From assembly GCF_003202235.1 (NCBI RefSeq), contig NZ_MASU01000009.1, positions 188,501 through 252,500 of the forward strand: DNA of 64,000 bases, read 5' to 3'. Within the stretch, counting starts at the first letter, position 1, and every line of letters begins with the position of its first letter. The DNA is from Prauserella flavalba. Its GTDB lineage: Bacteria > Actinomycetota > Actinomycetes > Mycobacteriales > Pseudonocardiaceae. A program made the position numbers and the translations under genes. This document shows, in pieces, positions 25,081 through 33,239 of this stretch. The notes under the pieces are model-generated. The model searched no databases. It was not told where the DNA came from and saw only the letters and a list, made by a program, of their open reading frames with translations.

Positions 25081-25111
25081 CGGTCAGCGGCCACCGGGCC
25101 GAGTGTGCCCG

Positions 25112-25117
25112 TACGAT
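25112..25117 (+). promoter_or_regulatory. Candidate -10 box for a leaderless NUDIX transcript
   Basis: TACGAT fits the actinobacterial TANNNT consensus and lies 6 bases before the ATG at 25124, the spacing expected when transcription starts at the start codon. No ribosome binding site is present before that ATG. Confidence 0.5.
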
Positions 25118-25123
25118 GGCCGG

Positions 25124-25726
25124 ATGCCGCAGGTTGCCCGCACCGATGTCGAAGGAGCCCTCACCGCGTTTCCGGCCGTCACCGAGCCCGCGAACGGCAG
25201 GCGGGCCGCCGCCGTCGCCATCACGCTCGTGGAGCGGGACGGCAGGCAGGGCATCTGGATCACCAGGCGGGTGCCGACACTGCGCGCGCACGCCGGGCAG
25301 TGGGCGCTGCCGGGCGGCAGGGTCGACGACGGCGAGGACGCACAGGCAGCCGCACTGCGGGAGCTGCACGAGGAACTGGGCGTGGAGCTGGGCCGCGACC
25401 GGGTGCTCGGCAGGCTCGACGACTACGTGACGCGCTCCGGCTACGTGATCGCCCCGGTCGTCGTGTGGGCGGGCGCCGAGCCGCCGGTGCGGCCCAACCC
25501 GGCCGAGGTCGCCCGGCTCGTCTTCCTGCCGCTGGCCGACCTGGACGTGGAACCCCGCTTCGTCCGCATCCCCGAGTCCGAACGGCCCGTGATCCAGCTG
25601 CCCGTGCTGGACACGCTCCTGCACGCCCCCACCGGCGCGGTGCTCCACCAGTTCCGCGAGGTCGTCCTGCACGGCAGGCCCACGCGCGTGGGCGGCTACG
25701 AGCAGCCCGTGTTCGCCTGGCGCTGA
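25124..25726 (+). CDS. NUDIX hydrolase
   Basis: Pyrophosphohydrolase of 200 residues. The NUDIX box is complete: [20 protein letters not shown] continuing into ELGVE, giving G-x5-E-x7-RE-x2-EE-x-G. It is preceded by [10 protein letters not shown], as in the CoA-pyrophosphatase/NudL-like branch; the substrate may be CoA or another nucleoside diphosphate derivative. The ATG at 25124 appears leaderless; a GTG at 25103 is the alternative and would add 7 residues. It stands alone between the repeat array and the DUF2237 gene. Confidence 0.88.
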   Translation: MPQVARTDVEGALTAFPAVTEPANGRRAAAVAITLVERDGRQGIWITRRVPTLRAHAGQWALPGGRVDDGEDAQAAALRELHEELGVELGRDRVLGRLDDYVTRSGYVIAPVVVWAGAEPPVRPNPAEVARLVFLPLADLDVEPRFVRIPESERPVIQLPVLDTLLHAPTGAVLHQFREVVLHGRPTRVGGYEQPVFAWR

Positions 25727-25794
25727 GGCCAGGGGCATCACCGGGCCAGGCCAAAGCACTGCCGCCGCGGCGGCGCACGTGCGAGGCTGGGGCC

Positions 25795-26184
25795 ATGACC
25801 GATCGGAACGTGCTCGGCGGGAACCTGGAGCCCTGCGGCACCGACCCGCTCACCGGTTTCTACCGCGACGGGTGCTGTAACACCGGGCCCGCCGACCTGG
25901 GCAACCACACCGTCTGCGCGGTCGTGTCGGCGGAGTTCCTCGCCCACCAGAAGGCGACGGGCAACGACCTCGTCACGCCTCGTCCCGAATACGGCTTCCG
26001 CGGGCTGGTCCCCGGAGACCGCTGGTGCGTGTGCGCCGCGCGGTGGCTCGAGTCCTACGAGGAGGGGCACGCCCCGCCCGTGGTGCTGGCCTCCACCCAC
26101 GAGCGGGCGATCGAGGTGATCCCCCTCGACGCGCTGCAGGAGCACGCCGTCGACGTACCGGCCGATCCCAGCGGGCTGTTGTGA
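25795..26184 (+). CDS. DUF2237 family protein
   Basis: A 129-residue member of a widespread family of unknown function. Family marks are NVLGGNLEPC, DPLTGFYRDGCCNTG, DLGNHTVCAVV, FLAHQKATGNDL and PGDRWCVCAARW. The conserved Cys residues could bind a metal, but this is not established. ATG with GAGG eight bases upstream. Its stop overlaps the GTG of the AI-2E family transporter (GTGA), so the two are translationally coupled. Confidence 0.9.
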   Translation: MTDRNVLGGNLEPCGTDPLTGFYRDGCCNTGPADLGNHTVCAVVSAEFLAHQKATGNDLVTPRPEYGFRGLVPGDRWCVCAARWLESYEEGHAPPVVLASTHERAIEVIPLDALQEHAVDVPADPSGLL

Positions 26185-27293
26185 CGGAGCCGGCGAGCCC
26201 GGGGCGGGCGGACCTGCCGCTGCCCCGCGGCCTCGTCGTGCTCGTGGGCGCGGCCGCGCTGGTGGTCGTGGTGGCGGGGGTCCGCAGCCTCGGCGGCATC
26301 CTGGGCCCGGTCTTCCTCGCGCTGATCCTCACGATCGCGGTCAGCCCTATCGCCGCGTGGCTCCGCCGCCGGGGCGTGCCGGTGTGGCTCGCGTCCGTGG
26401 CCGGCATCCTCACGGCCTTTCTCCTGCTCGCGGCGCTGGCCGGGTCGCTGGCGTTCGCCATCAGCGAGCTCGTCACACAGTTGCCCGCCTACAGCGATCA
26501 GTTCAACGCGCTGGTCGGCGAGGTCACGTCGCTGCTGGGGCGCCTCGGCGTGGAGCAGGCGCAGATCCAGGACGCGCTGCGCCAGCTCGACCTCGGCAGT
26601 GTGGTGGGGGTCCTGCAGAACGTCCTCGGCCAGGTCGCCGGCGTCGCCTCCGACCTGCTGCTGATCGTGCTCGTGATCCTGTTCATGGGCATGGACGCGG
26701 TGAACTTCCGCAGCAGGCTCGCCGCGATCTCGGGCGAGCGCGGCGACGTGGTGACGGCACTGACCTCGTTCGCGGCGGGCACGCGCCGATTCCTCTGGGT
26801 CACCACGGCTTTCGGGCTCGTCACCGCCATCCTCGACACGATCCTGCTGCTGGTGATGGGCATCCCGCTGGCGTTCGTGTGGGGTTTGCTCGCGTTCATC
26901 ACCAACTTCGTGCCCAACATTGGTTTCGTGCTGGGCCTCGTCCCGCCCGCGCTGCTCGCGCTGCTCGAGGGCGGCCCCGGGACGATGCTGCTGGTGATCG
27001 TGCTCTACATCGCCATCAACTTCGTGGTGGAGAGCCTGGTGCTGCCGAAGGTGGTCGGCGATGCCGTCGGGATCAGCGTGACGTTGTCGTTCCTCGCGCT
27101 GGTGTTCTGGGCGTGGGCGATCGGGCCGCTCGGCGCGCTGCTGGCGATCCCGCTGACGCTGATGACGAAGGCGCTGCTCGTGGACGTGGACCCCGCCAAC
27201 CGCTGGATCAACGTCCTGATCGCCGCGCGCCCGCCGAGACCGCCGGAGGCCGCGAGGGACGAAGAGTCCTCAGTGGACTCGGCGGACGACTAG
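26181..27293 (+). CDS. AI-2E family transporter (PerM/TqsA-like)
   Basis: Membrane protein of 370 residues with about eight helices in the family order: two or three N-terminal helices (LVVLVGAAALVVVVAGV; GPVFLALILTIAVSPIAAWL), a soluble middle segment (LPAYSDQFNALVGEV to VLGQVAGVASDL), and a C-terminal block including FVWGLLAFITNFVPNIGFVLG and ESLVLPKVVGDAVGISVTLSFLALVF split over two helices. Members include exporters of signalling molecules and Na+/H+ antiporters, so the substrate is open. GTG start overlapping the DUF2237 stop. Confidence 0.88.
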   Translation: MTEPASPGRADLPLPRGLVVLVGAAALVVVVAGVRSLGGILGPVFLALILTIAVSPIAAWLRRRGVPVWLASVAGILTAFLLLAALAGSLAFAISELVTQLPAYSDQFNALVGEVTSLLGRLGVEQAQIQDALRQLDLGSVVGVLQNVLGQVAGVASDLLLIVLVILFMGMDAVNFRSRLAAISGERGDVVTALTSFAAGTRRFLWVTTAFGLVTAILDTILLLVMGIPLAFVWGLLAFITNFVPNIGFVLGLVPPALLALLEGGPGTMLLVIVLYIAINFVVESLVLPKVVGDAVGISVTLSFLALVFWAWAIGPLGALLAIPLTLMTKALLVDVDPANRWINVLIAARPPRPPEAARDEESSVDSADD

Positions 27294-27445
27294 CTTGGGC
27301 CCGAGGCCGCCCAGCGGTCTTCCCTCGCCGACCTCCCACGTGATCAGCCCTGCCGCGTCAGCCTCCGCCGGCCCAGCGACGGCCCGCCCGAACACCGCAG
27401 CCGGCAGCAACGCCTCCAGCACCGCCCACGCCTTGCCTGGCCCGG

Positions 27446-27853
27446 TCAGGCGGACACGATCATGATGAGGTTGCCGCACGTGTCGTCGAAGACGGCGCTG
27501 GTCACCTCGCCCGTGCTCGTCGGCTCGCCCGGGAACCGCACCCCGAGTGCGGACAGGCGCTCGTACTCCTCGTGCACGTCGTCGACCGTGAACGTGGTCC
27601 ACGGGATGCCGGCGTCGTAGAGGGCCTTCTTGTACACCTGCGCGGCCGGCCTGCCGTCGATCACGACGGCGGGGTTGGCGTCCGGTTCGAGGAGCAGCTC
27701 CACGTCGTCGGGGCCGTCGGGGGCGATCACGGTGAGCCACTTCGCCCCGCCCGCGGGGAACTCGTTCTTCTTCACGAAACCCAGCACGTCGGTGTAGAAG
27801 GCCAGCGCCTTGTCCTGGTCGTCGACGAGCACGCTGGTGAGACTGATCTTCAC
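27446..27853 (-). CDS. VOC family protein (glyoxalase/bleomycin-resistance fold)
   Basis: A 135-residue VOC protein made of two beta-alpha-beta-beta-beta modules. It starts ISLTSVLVDDQDKALAFYTDVLGF and ends VFDDTCGNLIMIVS, the usual first- and last-strand motifs. Possible metal ligands cannot be fixed by eye. It might be a glyoxalase-like lyase, a dioxygenase-type enzyme or a binding protein. Its GTG overlaps the stop of the HTH regulator gene (GTGA), so the pair forms an operon. A 152-base stretch after its stop (27294-27445) up to the convergent transporter gene has no visible gene. Confidence 0.88.
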   Translation of the reverse strand: MKISLTSVLVDDQDKALAFYTDVLGFVKKNEFPAGGAKWLTVIAPDGPDDVELLLEPDANPAVVIDGRPAAQVYKKALYDAGIPWTTFTVDDVHEEYERLSALGVRFPGEPTSTGEVTSAVFDDTCGNLIMIVSA

Positions 27854-28458
27854 GACGGCTCCTTCCCCGTTGCCTTGTCCGGGTTCGCGTACGGGTGCAC
27901 GGCGACGACGACGCGGTGGTCGCGCCCGCCGGGCGCGGACTCGTCGTGGTACTTCGACACGAGGCCCGCGACGGCGGTGGCGAGCTCGTCGGCGAACGCG
28001 GCCCGGTCGGAGGCGGAGGCGAACCGGACCTTGCCGTCGACGGCGAAGGTCGCCAAGCGCTTGCGGGCCTGCGTCGCGCCGGTGATCAGCTCGCCCAGCT
28101 CGCGCACCATGCGCGACGCGAGCGCCAGCAGCCAGCGCGCCGACAGCCGGTCCGGCGAGTCCTCCGGGTCCGGCTGCACGTCGCCGAGGACGTTCGGCGA
28201 GATCACGTACGACGACGCCGTCGCCCGCAGCACCCGCTCGTTGACGTTGCCCTTGCGGCGTTCCTCGACCAGCTCCACGAGCCCGTGCCGCTCCAGTGCA
28301 CGCAGGTGATAGTTGACCTTCTGCCTCGGCAGGCCGATCCGCTGGGCCAGCGAGCTGGCGGAGCCGGGCTGGGCCAGCTCGGCGAGCAGCCGGGCCCGCA
28401 CGGGGTCCAGGGAGACTTCGGCCGCCCCCGGATCGTCGATCACCGCGACTTCGTGCAT
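27850..28458 (-). CDS. ArsR-like winged-helix transcriptional regulator
   Basis: A 202-residue regulator. The N-terminal winged helix reads DPVRARLLAELAQPGSASSLAQRIGLPRQKVNYHLRALERHGLV, the LxxHLxxLxxxGLV-like ArsR pattern with NYHL in the recognition helix, then a charged wing VEERRKGNVNERV. The C-terminal 120 residues form a helical domain that may bind a ligand. It is coupled to the VOC gene by a 4-base overlap. A perfect 7-bp-arm palindrome 17 bases upstream of its ATG suggests autoregulation. Cys pairs typical of arsenic sensing are absent. Confidence 0.88.
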   Translation of the reverse strand: MHEVAVIDDPGAAEVSLDPVRARLLAELAQPGSASSLAQRIGLPRQKVNYHLRALERHGLVELVEERRKGNVNERVLRATASSYVISPNVLGDVQPDPEDSPDRLSARWLLALASRMVRELGELITGATQARKRLATFAVDGKVRFASASDRAAFADELATAVAGLVSKYHDESAPGGRDHRVVVAVHPYANPDKATGKEPS

Positions 28459-28475
28459 GGCCTCACCGTGACACC

Positions 28476-28491
28476 GACAATAAGTATTGTC
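28476..28491. promoter_or_regulatory. Perfect palindrome before the ArsR-like gene, candidate operator
   Basis: Arms GACAATA (28476-28482) and TATTGTC (28485-28491) around a 2-base centre. On the reverse strand the element contains TATTGT, a plausible -10 box for the regulator/VOC operon, and TTGACA overlaps its far edge. Position and symmetry fit an autoregulatory site for the winged-helix protein. Confidence 0.6.
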
Positions 28492-28512
28492 AAGACACGC
28501 TCAGTTGTCGGT

Positions 28513-29256
28513 TCACGCGCGTTTGGTCGCCAGCGCATGCAACACGAACGCGGCCTGCCGCGTGTGCACGGTGTCCGCGCCCGCGTCGTGGAGGCCGTCT
28601 GCCAGTTCCTCCGCGCCCAGCAGCACCAGGCCGGCGGGCGAGTCCGTGATGAGCTTGCCGACGCGCGTGGCCAGCCTGCCGCGCGGGCTCGGCACCATGA
28701 TCGCGAGCCTGCCCCCCGGCGCGAGCACCCTGACCAGCTCGGCGACCACGTCGAGCGGGCGCGGGACGAGCTGCAGCACGGCCAGGCACGTGACGGCGGC
28801 GAACGTGCCGTCGTGGAACGGCAGCCGCGTCGCGTCGGCGCGCACGAACCCGACGTTCGGCGCACCGTGGTCGCGCACCGCGCGTTCCAGCATCGACTCC
28901 GAGATGTCGGCTCCGAGGGCCAGTCCGCGCGGTCCGGCGGCGCGGCCCAGCTCCGCCGTGATGTCGCCGGGACCGGAACCGACGTCGAGCGTGAGCCCGC
29001 CGTCAGGCATCCGCAGCACCGACAGCGGCGGCCGCAGCGAGAGGAACACCTTGCGGGTGAGCCGCTGCGCGGTGTCGTAGACCGCGGCGCCCGCGGTGGA
29101 CTCCCACGCCGCCTGGATCGGGCCCGGCGGCTCGCGGTTTACCGGACCGAGCAGGTCGAGGTAGCCGCGGGTGGTGTCGGGCTCGTCCGGCGGGTCCTTC
29201 AACAGCGGCAGCGTGCGGCTGATGGCTTCCGGTACCACGTGCTCCAGGCGATCCAT
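28513..29256 (-). CDS. Class I SAM-dependent methyltransferase
   Basis: A 247-residue methyltransferase. Motif I is LTLDVGSGPGDITAELG, followed by the acidic loop ADISESMLERAV and a motif II/III region FVRADATRLPFHDGTFAAVTCLAVLQLV, as in UbiE/Methyltransf_11 enzymes. An N-terminal helical region of about 80 residues precedes it. The ATG at 29256 was chosen because the frame further upstream overlaps the divergent CYTH gene. On the reverse strand TACTGT lies 8 bases before the ATG, so the mRNA may be nearly leaderless. Substrate unknown. Confidence 0.88.
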   Translation of the reverse strand: MDRLEHVVPEAISRTLPLLKDPPDEPDTTRGYLDLLGPVNREPPGPIQAAWESTAGAAVYDTAQRLTRKVFLSLRPPLSVLRMPDGGLTLDVGSGPGDITAELGRAAGPRGLALGADISESMLERAVRDHGAPNVGFVRADATRLPFHDGTFAAVTCLAVLQLVPRPLDVVAELVRVLAPGGRLAIMVPSPRGRLATRVGKLITDSPAGLVLLGAEELADGLHDAGADTVHTRQAAFVLHALATKRA

Positions 29257-29311
29257 GCCAGCAGACAGTAACGTCGAGGGCATGGCCGAGCACAGCGAGG
29301 AGAGGCGACCC

Positions 29312-29917
29312 ATGATCGAACGAGAGGTCAAGTTCGAACTGGACCTGGACGTTCCGGTGCCGCGTCTCGACGGCGTGGGTCCCGTGGCCAGGCAGGCCGA
29401 TCCGGTGAAGTCGGTACTCGAGGCCACCTACTACGACGCGCGGGACTACCGCCTGCTCGGCTCCGGCGTCACCCTGCGCAGGCGCACCGGCGGGAGCGAC
29501 GCCGGCTGGCACCTCAAGCTGCCGCGCCAGGACGGGCATCGCGAGGAGATCACCGAGCCGCTCGGTGGCCCGGCCAGCGCGGTGCCGCCGGCACTCGCGG
29601 AGCGCGTGCGCGACCGGCTGGGCGACGAGATACTCGTGCCGGTCGCGCGCATCACCACCACGCGGTACTCCTACTCGCTCCTCGACGCCGACGACCATCC
29701 ACTCGCGACACTCGTCGACGACCACGTGACGGCGGAGGTCGCGGGCGAGGGTACGGGCCTGGACAGCTGGCGGGAGCTGGAGGTGGAGCTCACCGACCAG
29801 GCCGAGGAGGGCCTGCTCGGTCTGGTCACCGAAGCGCTGGCGACGGTCGGCGTCCGGCCTTCGCGGTGGCCGTCGAAGCTGCGCCGCGTGCTGGGCGACC
29901 GGCTACCGCCCGGCTGA
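29312..29917 (+). CDS. CYTH domain protein (class IV adenylate cyclase/thiamine triphosphatase fold)
   Basis: A 201-residue CYTH protein. The signature ExExK is EREVK at residues 3-7, followed by the alternating charged strands of the tunnel fold (TYYDARDYRLLGSGVTLRRRTGG, WHLKLPR, ITTTRYSYSLLD, WRELEVEL). Such proteins hydrolyse inorganic triphosphate or related substrates with a divalent metal; here there is no C-terminal CHAD domain. The ATG at 29312 has GAGGAGAGG upstream. An earlier in-frame ATG at 29282 lies 7 bases after TAACGT and could be a leaderless start, adding ten residues. Its last 15 bases overlap the convergent hydrolase gene. Confidence 0.85.
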   Translation: MIEREVKFELDLDVPVPRLDGVGPVARQADPVKSVLEATYYDARDYRLLGSGVTLRRRTGGSDAGWHLKLPRQDGHREEITEPLGGPASAVPPALAERVRDRLGDEILVPVARITTTRYSYSLLDADDHPLATLVDDHVTAEVAGEGTGLDSWRELEVELTDQAEEGLLGLVTEALATVGVRPSRWPSKLRRVLGDRLPPG

Positions 29918-30730
29918 CAGGAACTCCGTCAGCGCACCGGTGAGCCGGGCGGGCGCGTCCTCCTGCGCGAGGTGCCCCGCGCCGTCGAGCAGGGTGAGCC
30001 GCGCGCCGGGGATCCGGGAGGCCAGGTCCTTGCCGCGCTCGGGCGGCAGCCACGAGTCGGCCGCGCCCCAGCACACGAGCACGGGCAGGTCCAGCTCATC
30101 GAGGCGCGGCTCGATCTCGTCGGTGTAGCGCTGGTCGGCTTGCGCGATCTGCCGGTAGAACGCCGCCTGCCCCTGCTCACCGAGCCACGGCCCGGCGAGC
30201 GCGTCCAGCGTCGCGGGGTGCAGGCCGGGCCCGCTGGCCGTGCCCACGTACTCGCGCACGAGCGCCCGGTGCAGGTGGGGCGGGAGCTGCTCGAAGACTC
30301 GTGCGTGCTCGGCGACCAGCCGGAAGAACGGCGAGCCCCACGGGGCCAGCGCGACGACGTCGACGAGCGCGAGCCGCGCGTAGGCGGCGCCGTGCAGCAG
30401 CCGCGCCCGGAGCGAGACGGCGCCGCCGAAGTCGTGGGCCACCACCGACGGCTCACGAAGGCCCCAGTGCTCCAGCAGCGCGGCGAAGATCTCCGCCTGG
30501 GCGCGCAGCGAGACGTCCTGACCCTCGCGCATCTCGGAGCGCCCGTAGCCCAGCATGTCCCACACGTAGACCTCGTGGTGCGCGGCGAGCGCGCGGCCCA
30601 CGTCGCGCCAGACGTAGGACGAGAACGGCGTGCCGTGCAGCAGCACCACCGGCGGCCCCTCGCCGAATCGCGCCCACCGGACGGTGCCGCCCGCAGTCTC
30701 GTACCGCTCCGGCAGTTCCCAGTCCGTCAT
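29903..30730 (-). CDS. Alpha/beta hydrolase with Asp nucleophile (dehalogenase/epoxide-hydrolase-like)
   Basis: A 275-residue alpha/beta hydrolase. The oxyanion-hole motif is LLHGTPFSSYVW. The nucleophile elbow reads VVAHDFGGAVSL, with Asp rather than Ser, the arrangement of haloalkane dehalogenases, fluoroacetate dehalogenases and epoxide hydrolases. The catalytic His is in DGAGHLAQED. It would open an ester-enzyme intermediate with water, releasing an alcohol or diol. GGAGGAGG precedes the ATG. It is divergent from the CGNR gene, with a palindrome between the two. Substrate not predictable; a Ser-type esterase is excluded by the elbow. Confidence 0.85.
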   Translation of the reverse strand: MTDWELPERYETAGGTVRWARFGEGPPVVLLHGTPFSSYVWRDVGRALAAHHEVYVWDMLGYGRSEMREGQDVSLRAQAEIFAALLEHWGLREPSVVAHDFGGAVSLRARLLHGAAYARLALVDVVALAPWGSPFFRLVAEHARVFEQLPPHLHRALVREYVGTASGPGLHPATLDALAGPWLGEQGQAAFYRQIAQADQRYTDEIEPRLDELDLPVLVCWGAADSWLPPERGKDLASRIPGARLTLLDGAGHLAQEDAPARLTGALTEFLSAGR

Positions 30731-30745
30731 GCCCCTCCTCCGTCC

Positions 30746-30776
30746 TGTTACCGGCTTAGCCGCTTTGACGGTAACA
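30746..30776. promoter_or_regulatory. Inverted repeat between divergent hydrolase and CGNR genes
   Basis: TGTTACCG (30746-30753) and CGGTAACA (30769-30776) are exact inverses, 23 bp apart. The right arm overlaps the box TAACAT (30772-30777) that lies 7 bases before the CGNR ATG, and the left arm is 15 bases from the hydrolase ATG. A bound dimer could repress both genes; the CGNR protein is the obvious candidate. Confidence 0.6.
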
Positions 30777-30784
30777 TCACGGGC

Positions 30785-31324
30785 ATGGTCCACGCACGCT
30801 CCGGTGCGCCGGGAGAGCTGGGCGCGCTCGAAGCCCTCTGCAACTCGGCGCGCCTGCTCGACACCGAGGACGCGCTGCTCACCCCCGCCAGCACGGCGGC
30901 CTGGCTGCGCGAGCACGGGCTCGAGCTCGGGGAACCGAACCGCAAGGAGCACGAGCTCCTGCTCGCGTTCCGCGAGACCGTGCGCGAGCACCTCGCCGGC
31001 ACGGACCCGGCCGCGAGCGCCGCGGCGCTGAACCGGTTCGCCAAGTCCACTGTGGCCGGTGTGCGATGGTCGGCGGCGGGCGAGCCGGTGGTACCGCCGA
31101 AGCGCGAGGGCGGCGTCGAGGGCTATGTCGCGTCGCTGCTCGGCATCCTGTTCACCGCCGGGCTGCTGGGCGAGCTGGAGCGGCTGAAGGTGTGCCGCAA
31201 CCCCGACTGCCGCTACGTGTTCTACGACCGCTCCCCCGGCCGCAACAGCGTGTGGTGCAGCATGGACAGCTGCGGCGCCCGGCACAAGATGCGTGCCTAC
31301 CGCTCACGGCACGCACACCGCTGA
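30785..31324 (+). CDS. CGNR zinc finger transcriptional regulator (ABATE domain)
   Basis: A 179-residue protein with an N-terminal helical stress-sensing (ABATE-like) domain and a C-terminal CGNR zinc finger, CRNPDCRYVFYDRSPGRNSVWC followed by the second Cys pair partner SMDSCGARHKMRAYRSR. The signature Asn-Arg is kept in GRNSVWC. These are thought to be DNA-binding regulators. The ATG seems leaderless (TAACAT 7 bases upstream, no Shine-Dalgarno). Divergent from the alpha/beta hydrolase gene, which is its likely target. Confidence 0.88.
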   Translation: MVHARSGAPGELGALEALCNSARLLDTEDALLTPASTAAWLREHGLELGEPNRKEHELLLAFRETVREHLAGTDPAASAAALNRFAKSTVAGVRWSAAGEPVVPPKREGGVEGYVASLLGILFTAGLLGELERLKVCRNPDCRYVFYDRSPGRNSVWCSMDSCGARHKMRAYRSRHAHR

Positions 31325-31354
31325 CTCGTCAGCCGCGGGCCGGCCGGCGGCGGG

Positions 31355-32251
31355 TCAGGCGTGGGCCGGCCGCCGCGGCTTCGCCGGTGCCGACCTCGCC
31401 AGGAAGACGCCGATCAGCACCAGCACGGCGCCGCCGAGGGTGTTCCAGCCGATGCCCTCGCCGAGCAGCACCACGCCGATGCCCGTGGACCACAGCGGGG
31501 TCACGTAGGTGACGGTGGAGGCGACCGTGGGCCCCGCCGTGCGGATCACCCTGAGGTTGAGCACGTAGGCGACGCCGGTGGCCCCCGCGCCGAGCACCAC
31601 GAGCGCGAGCGCGGGGCCCGCGCCCGGCCACACCGGTGCGCCCTCGGCCAGCGGCGTGACGAGCAGCAGCTGCACCGTGGCGGCACCGATCTGGGTCGCC
31701 GACAGCGCCGTCGCCGACTCGTGCCGGTGCGAGAAGAACCTTCTGGTGTAGGCGAAACCGGCGCCGTAGCACGTCGTGGCCGCCACACACGCGAGGCTGC
31801 CCGCGAGCACGCCCCCGCTCGTGCCCTGCCAGACGCCCAGCAGCACGAGCACCCCGGCGAAGCCGGTGAGCAGGCCGGCGACCCGCCCTGGCGTTGGCCG
31901 CTCCGACGGCACCAGCGCGAGTGCGAACAACAGCGTCGTGAGCGGCGTCGTCGCGTTGATCACCCCGGCGAGCACGGAGCTGACGTGCGTCTGGCCGTAG
32001 GCGACGAGCGTGAACGGCACCGCGTTGAGCAGCGCGGCGACGACGGCGGCGTGACCCCAGGTCCGCGGGTCCCTCGGCAACGGCGTGCGCAGCACGGCGC
32101 ACAGCGCGAGCAGGGTGAGCGCCCCGAACAGGCAGCGCCAGAACGCCACCCAGAGCGGCGCGACGCCCGCGTCGACGGCGATCTTGATCAGCGAGAAGCT
32201 CGCCCCCCACATCGCCGAGACCAGCACGAAGCCCGGCAGCCAACGGATCAT
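31355..32251 (-). CDS. EamA/DMT family transporter
   Basis: A 298-residue membrane protein with ten helices in two EamA repeats. The first helix reads GFVLVSAMWGASFSLIKIAV and the second repeat begins SLACVAATTCYGAGFAYTRRFF. End-of-repeat motifs are TPLTTLLFALALVPSERPT and VTPLWSTGIGVVLLGEGIGWNTLGGA. Such proteins export amino acids, purines or other metabolites. The start ATG at 32251 has AAGGTGGGG upstream. It is divergent from a LysR gene 114 bases away, which is the expected regulator arrangement. Confidence 0.88.
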   Translation of the reverse strand: MIRWLPGFVLVSAMWGASFSLIKIAVDAGVAPLWVAFWRCLFGALTLLALCAVLRTPLPRDPRTWGHAAVVAALLNAVPFTLVAYGQTHVSSVLAGVINATTPLTTLLFALALVPSERPTPGRVAGLLTGFAGVLVLLGVWQGTSGGVLAGSLACVAATTCYGAGFAYTRRFFSHRHESATALSATQIGAATVQLLLVTPLAEGAPVWPGAGPALALVVLGAGATGVAYVLNLRVIRTAGPTVASTVTYVTPLWSTGIGVVLLGEGIGWNTLGGAVLVLIGVFLARSAPAKPRRPAHA

Positions 32252-32365
32252 GTCCCCACCTTCGCGTCTCGCCGCCCCCGGTACCGGCGGTTTCCGGTCA
32301 CGACCTTGCCCGCCGGGCGATAATGAGTCCAACAAGTCGTTCCGGCAAAGCTATGAGGCTTGCTC

Positions 32366-33229
32366 ATGACATTGAACCTCGCGCAGCTGCGCGCCTTCGT
32401 CGCGGTGGCCGACGAGGGCGGCTTCAGCGCGGCGGCGGACTCACTGGGGATCAGCCAGTCCGCGGTCTCGCACGCGGTGGCGGCCCTCGAGAAGACGGTC
32501 GGCCTCCCGGTGCTGTCCCGGGACCGGGGGCCGAGGCCGACGGCGTTCGGCGAGGGAATCCTGGTGCACGCGAGGGCCGCGCTGTCGGCGGCGGCCGCGA
32601 TCACCACGCTCGCCGCCGAGCACACCGGAGCCGCGAAGGGCACCGTTCGCCTCGCCGCGCCGCCGAGCGTCTGCCAGGGGTTGCTGCCCGGGCTCTTGGA
32701 GCACTGGGCCGCCGAGCTGCCGCACGTCTCGGTGCAGCTGTTCGAGGGCGAGGACGACGAGGTGGCCGAGTGGCTCGGCAACGGCACGGCCGACGCCGCG
32801 GTGCTGGTGGATCCCGGGCGCGACACCGGGGTCGTGGTCGGCGAGGACGTCTTCCACGCGGTGGTGCGCCGCGATCACCCGCTGGCCGGCGAGGCCGCGA
32901 TCTCGGTGGCCGAGCTCGCCGACGACCCGCTGCTGCTCTCGGCCGGCGGCTGTGAGGCGCACGTCCGGCGCCTCTTCCGCGCGGCGCGCACCCCGCTCAA
33001 GCCGACCCACCACGTGCGCGAGCTGGGGACGCTGCTGGCGATGGTGACGCACGGCGTCGGCGTGTCCGTGGTGCCGGGGCTGGTGTCCGCGTTGCTCGGC
33101 CGGGAGCTCGTGCTCGTGCCGCTGCGGGAGCAGGTGGGGCGCCGCCTGGTGCTGACCGGACCGCGGCACCAGCCGTGGCAGCCCGCGACCACCGCGCTGG
33201 TCACGTCGGCGTGCCGCCGGAGGACCTGA
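32366..33229 (+). CDS. LysR family transcriptional regulator
   Basis: A 287-residue LysR protein. N-terminal HTH: LNLAQLRAFVAVADEGGFSAAADSLGISQSAVSHAVAALE. The ligand domain starts at GTVRLAAPPSVCQGLLPGLL. GAGG lies 7 bases before the ATG. It is transcribed away from the EamA exporter gene and most likely controls it. Stop codons of this gene and the convergent STAS gene are 10 bases apart. Confidence 0.9.
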   Translation: MTLNLAQLRAFVAVADEGGFSAAADSLGISQSAVSHAVAALEKTVGLPVLSRDRGPRPTAFGEGILVHARAALSAAAAITTLAAEHTGAAKGTVRLAAPPSVCQGLLPGLLEHWAAELPHVSVQLFEGEDDEVAEWLGNGTADAAVLVDPGRDTGVVVGEDVFHAVVRRDHPLAGEAAISVAELADDPLLLSAGGCEAHVRRLFRAARTPLKPTHHVRELGTLLAMVTHGVGVSVVPGLVSALLGRELVLVPLREQVGRRLVLTGPRHQPWQPATTALVTSACRRRT

Positions 33230-33239
33230 CTAGATCGAT

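Noticed and set aside
27294-27445. Possible extra coding segment between the AI-2E transporter and VOC genes
   Set aside because: No start with a binding site and no family similarity; short gap treated as intergenic.
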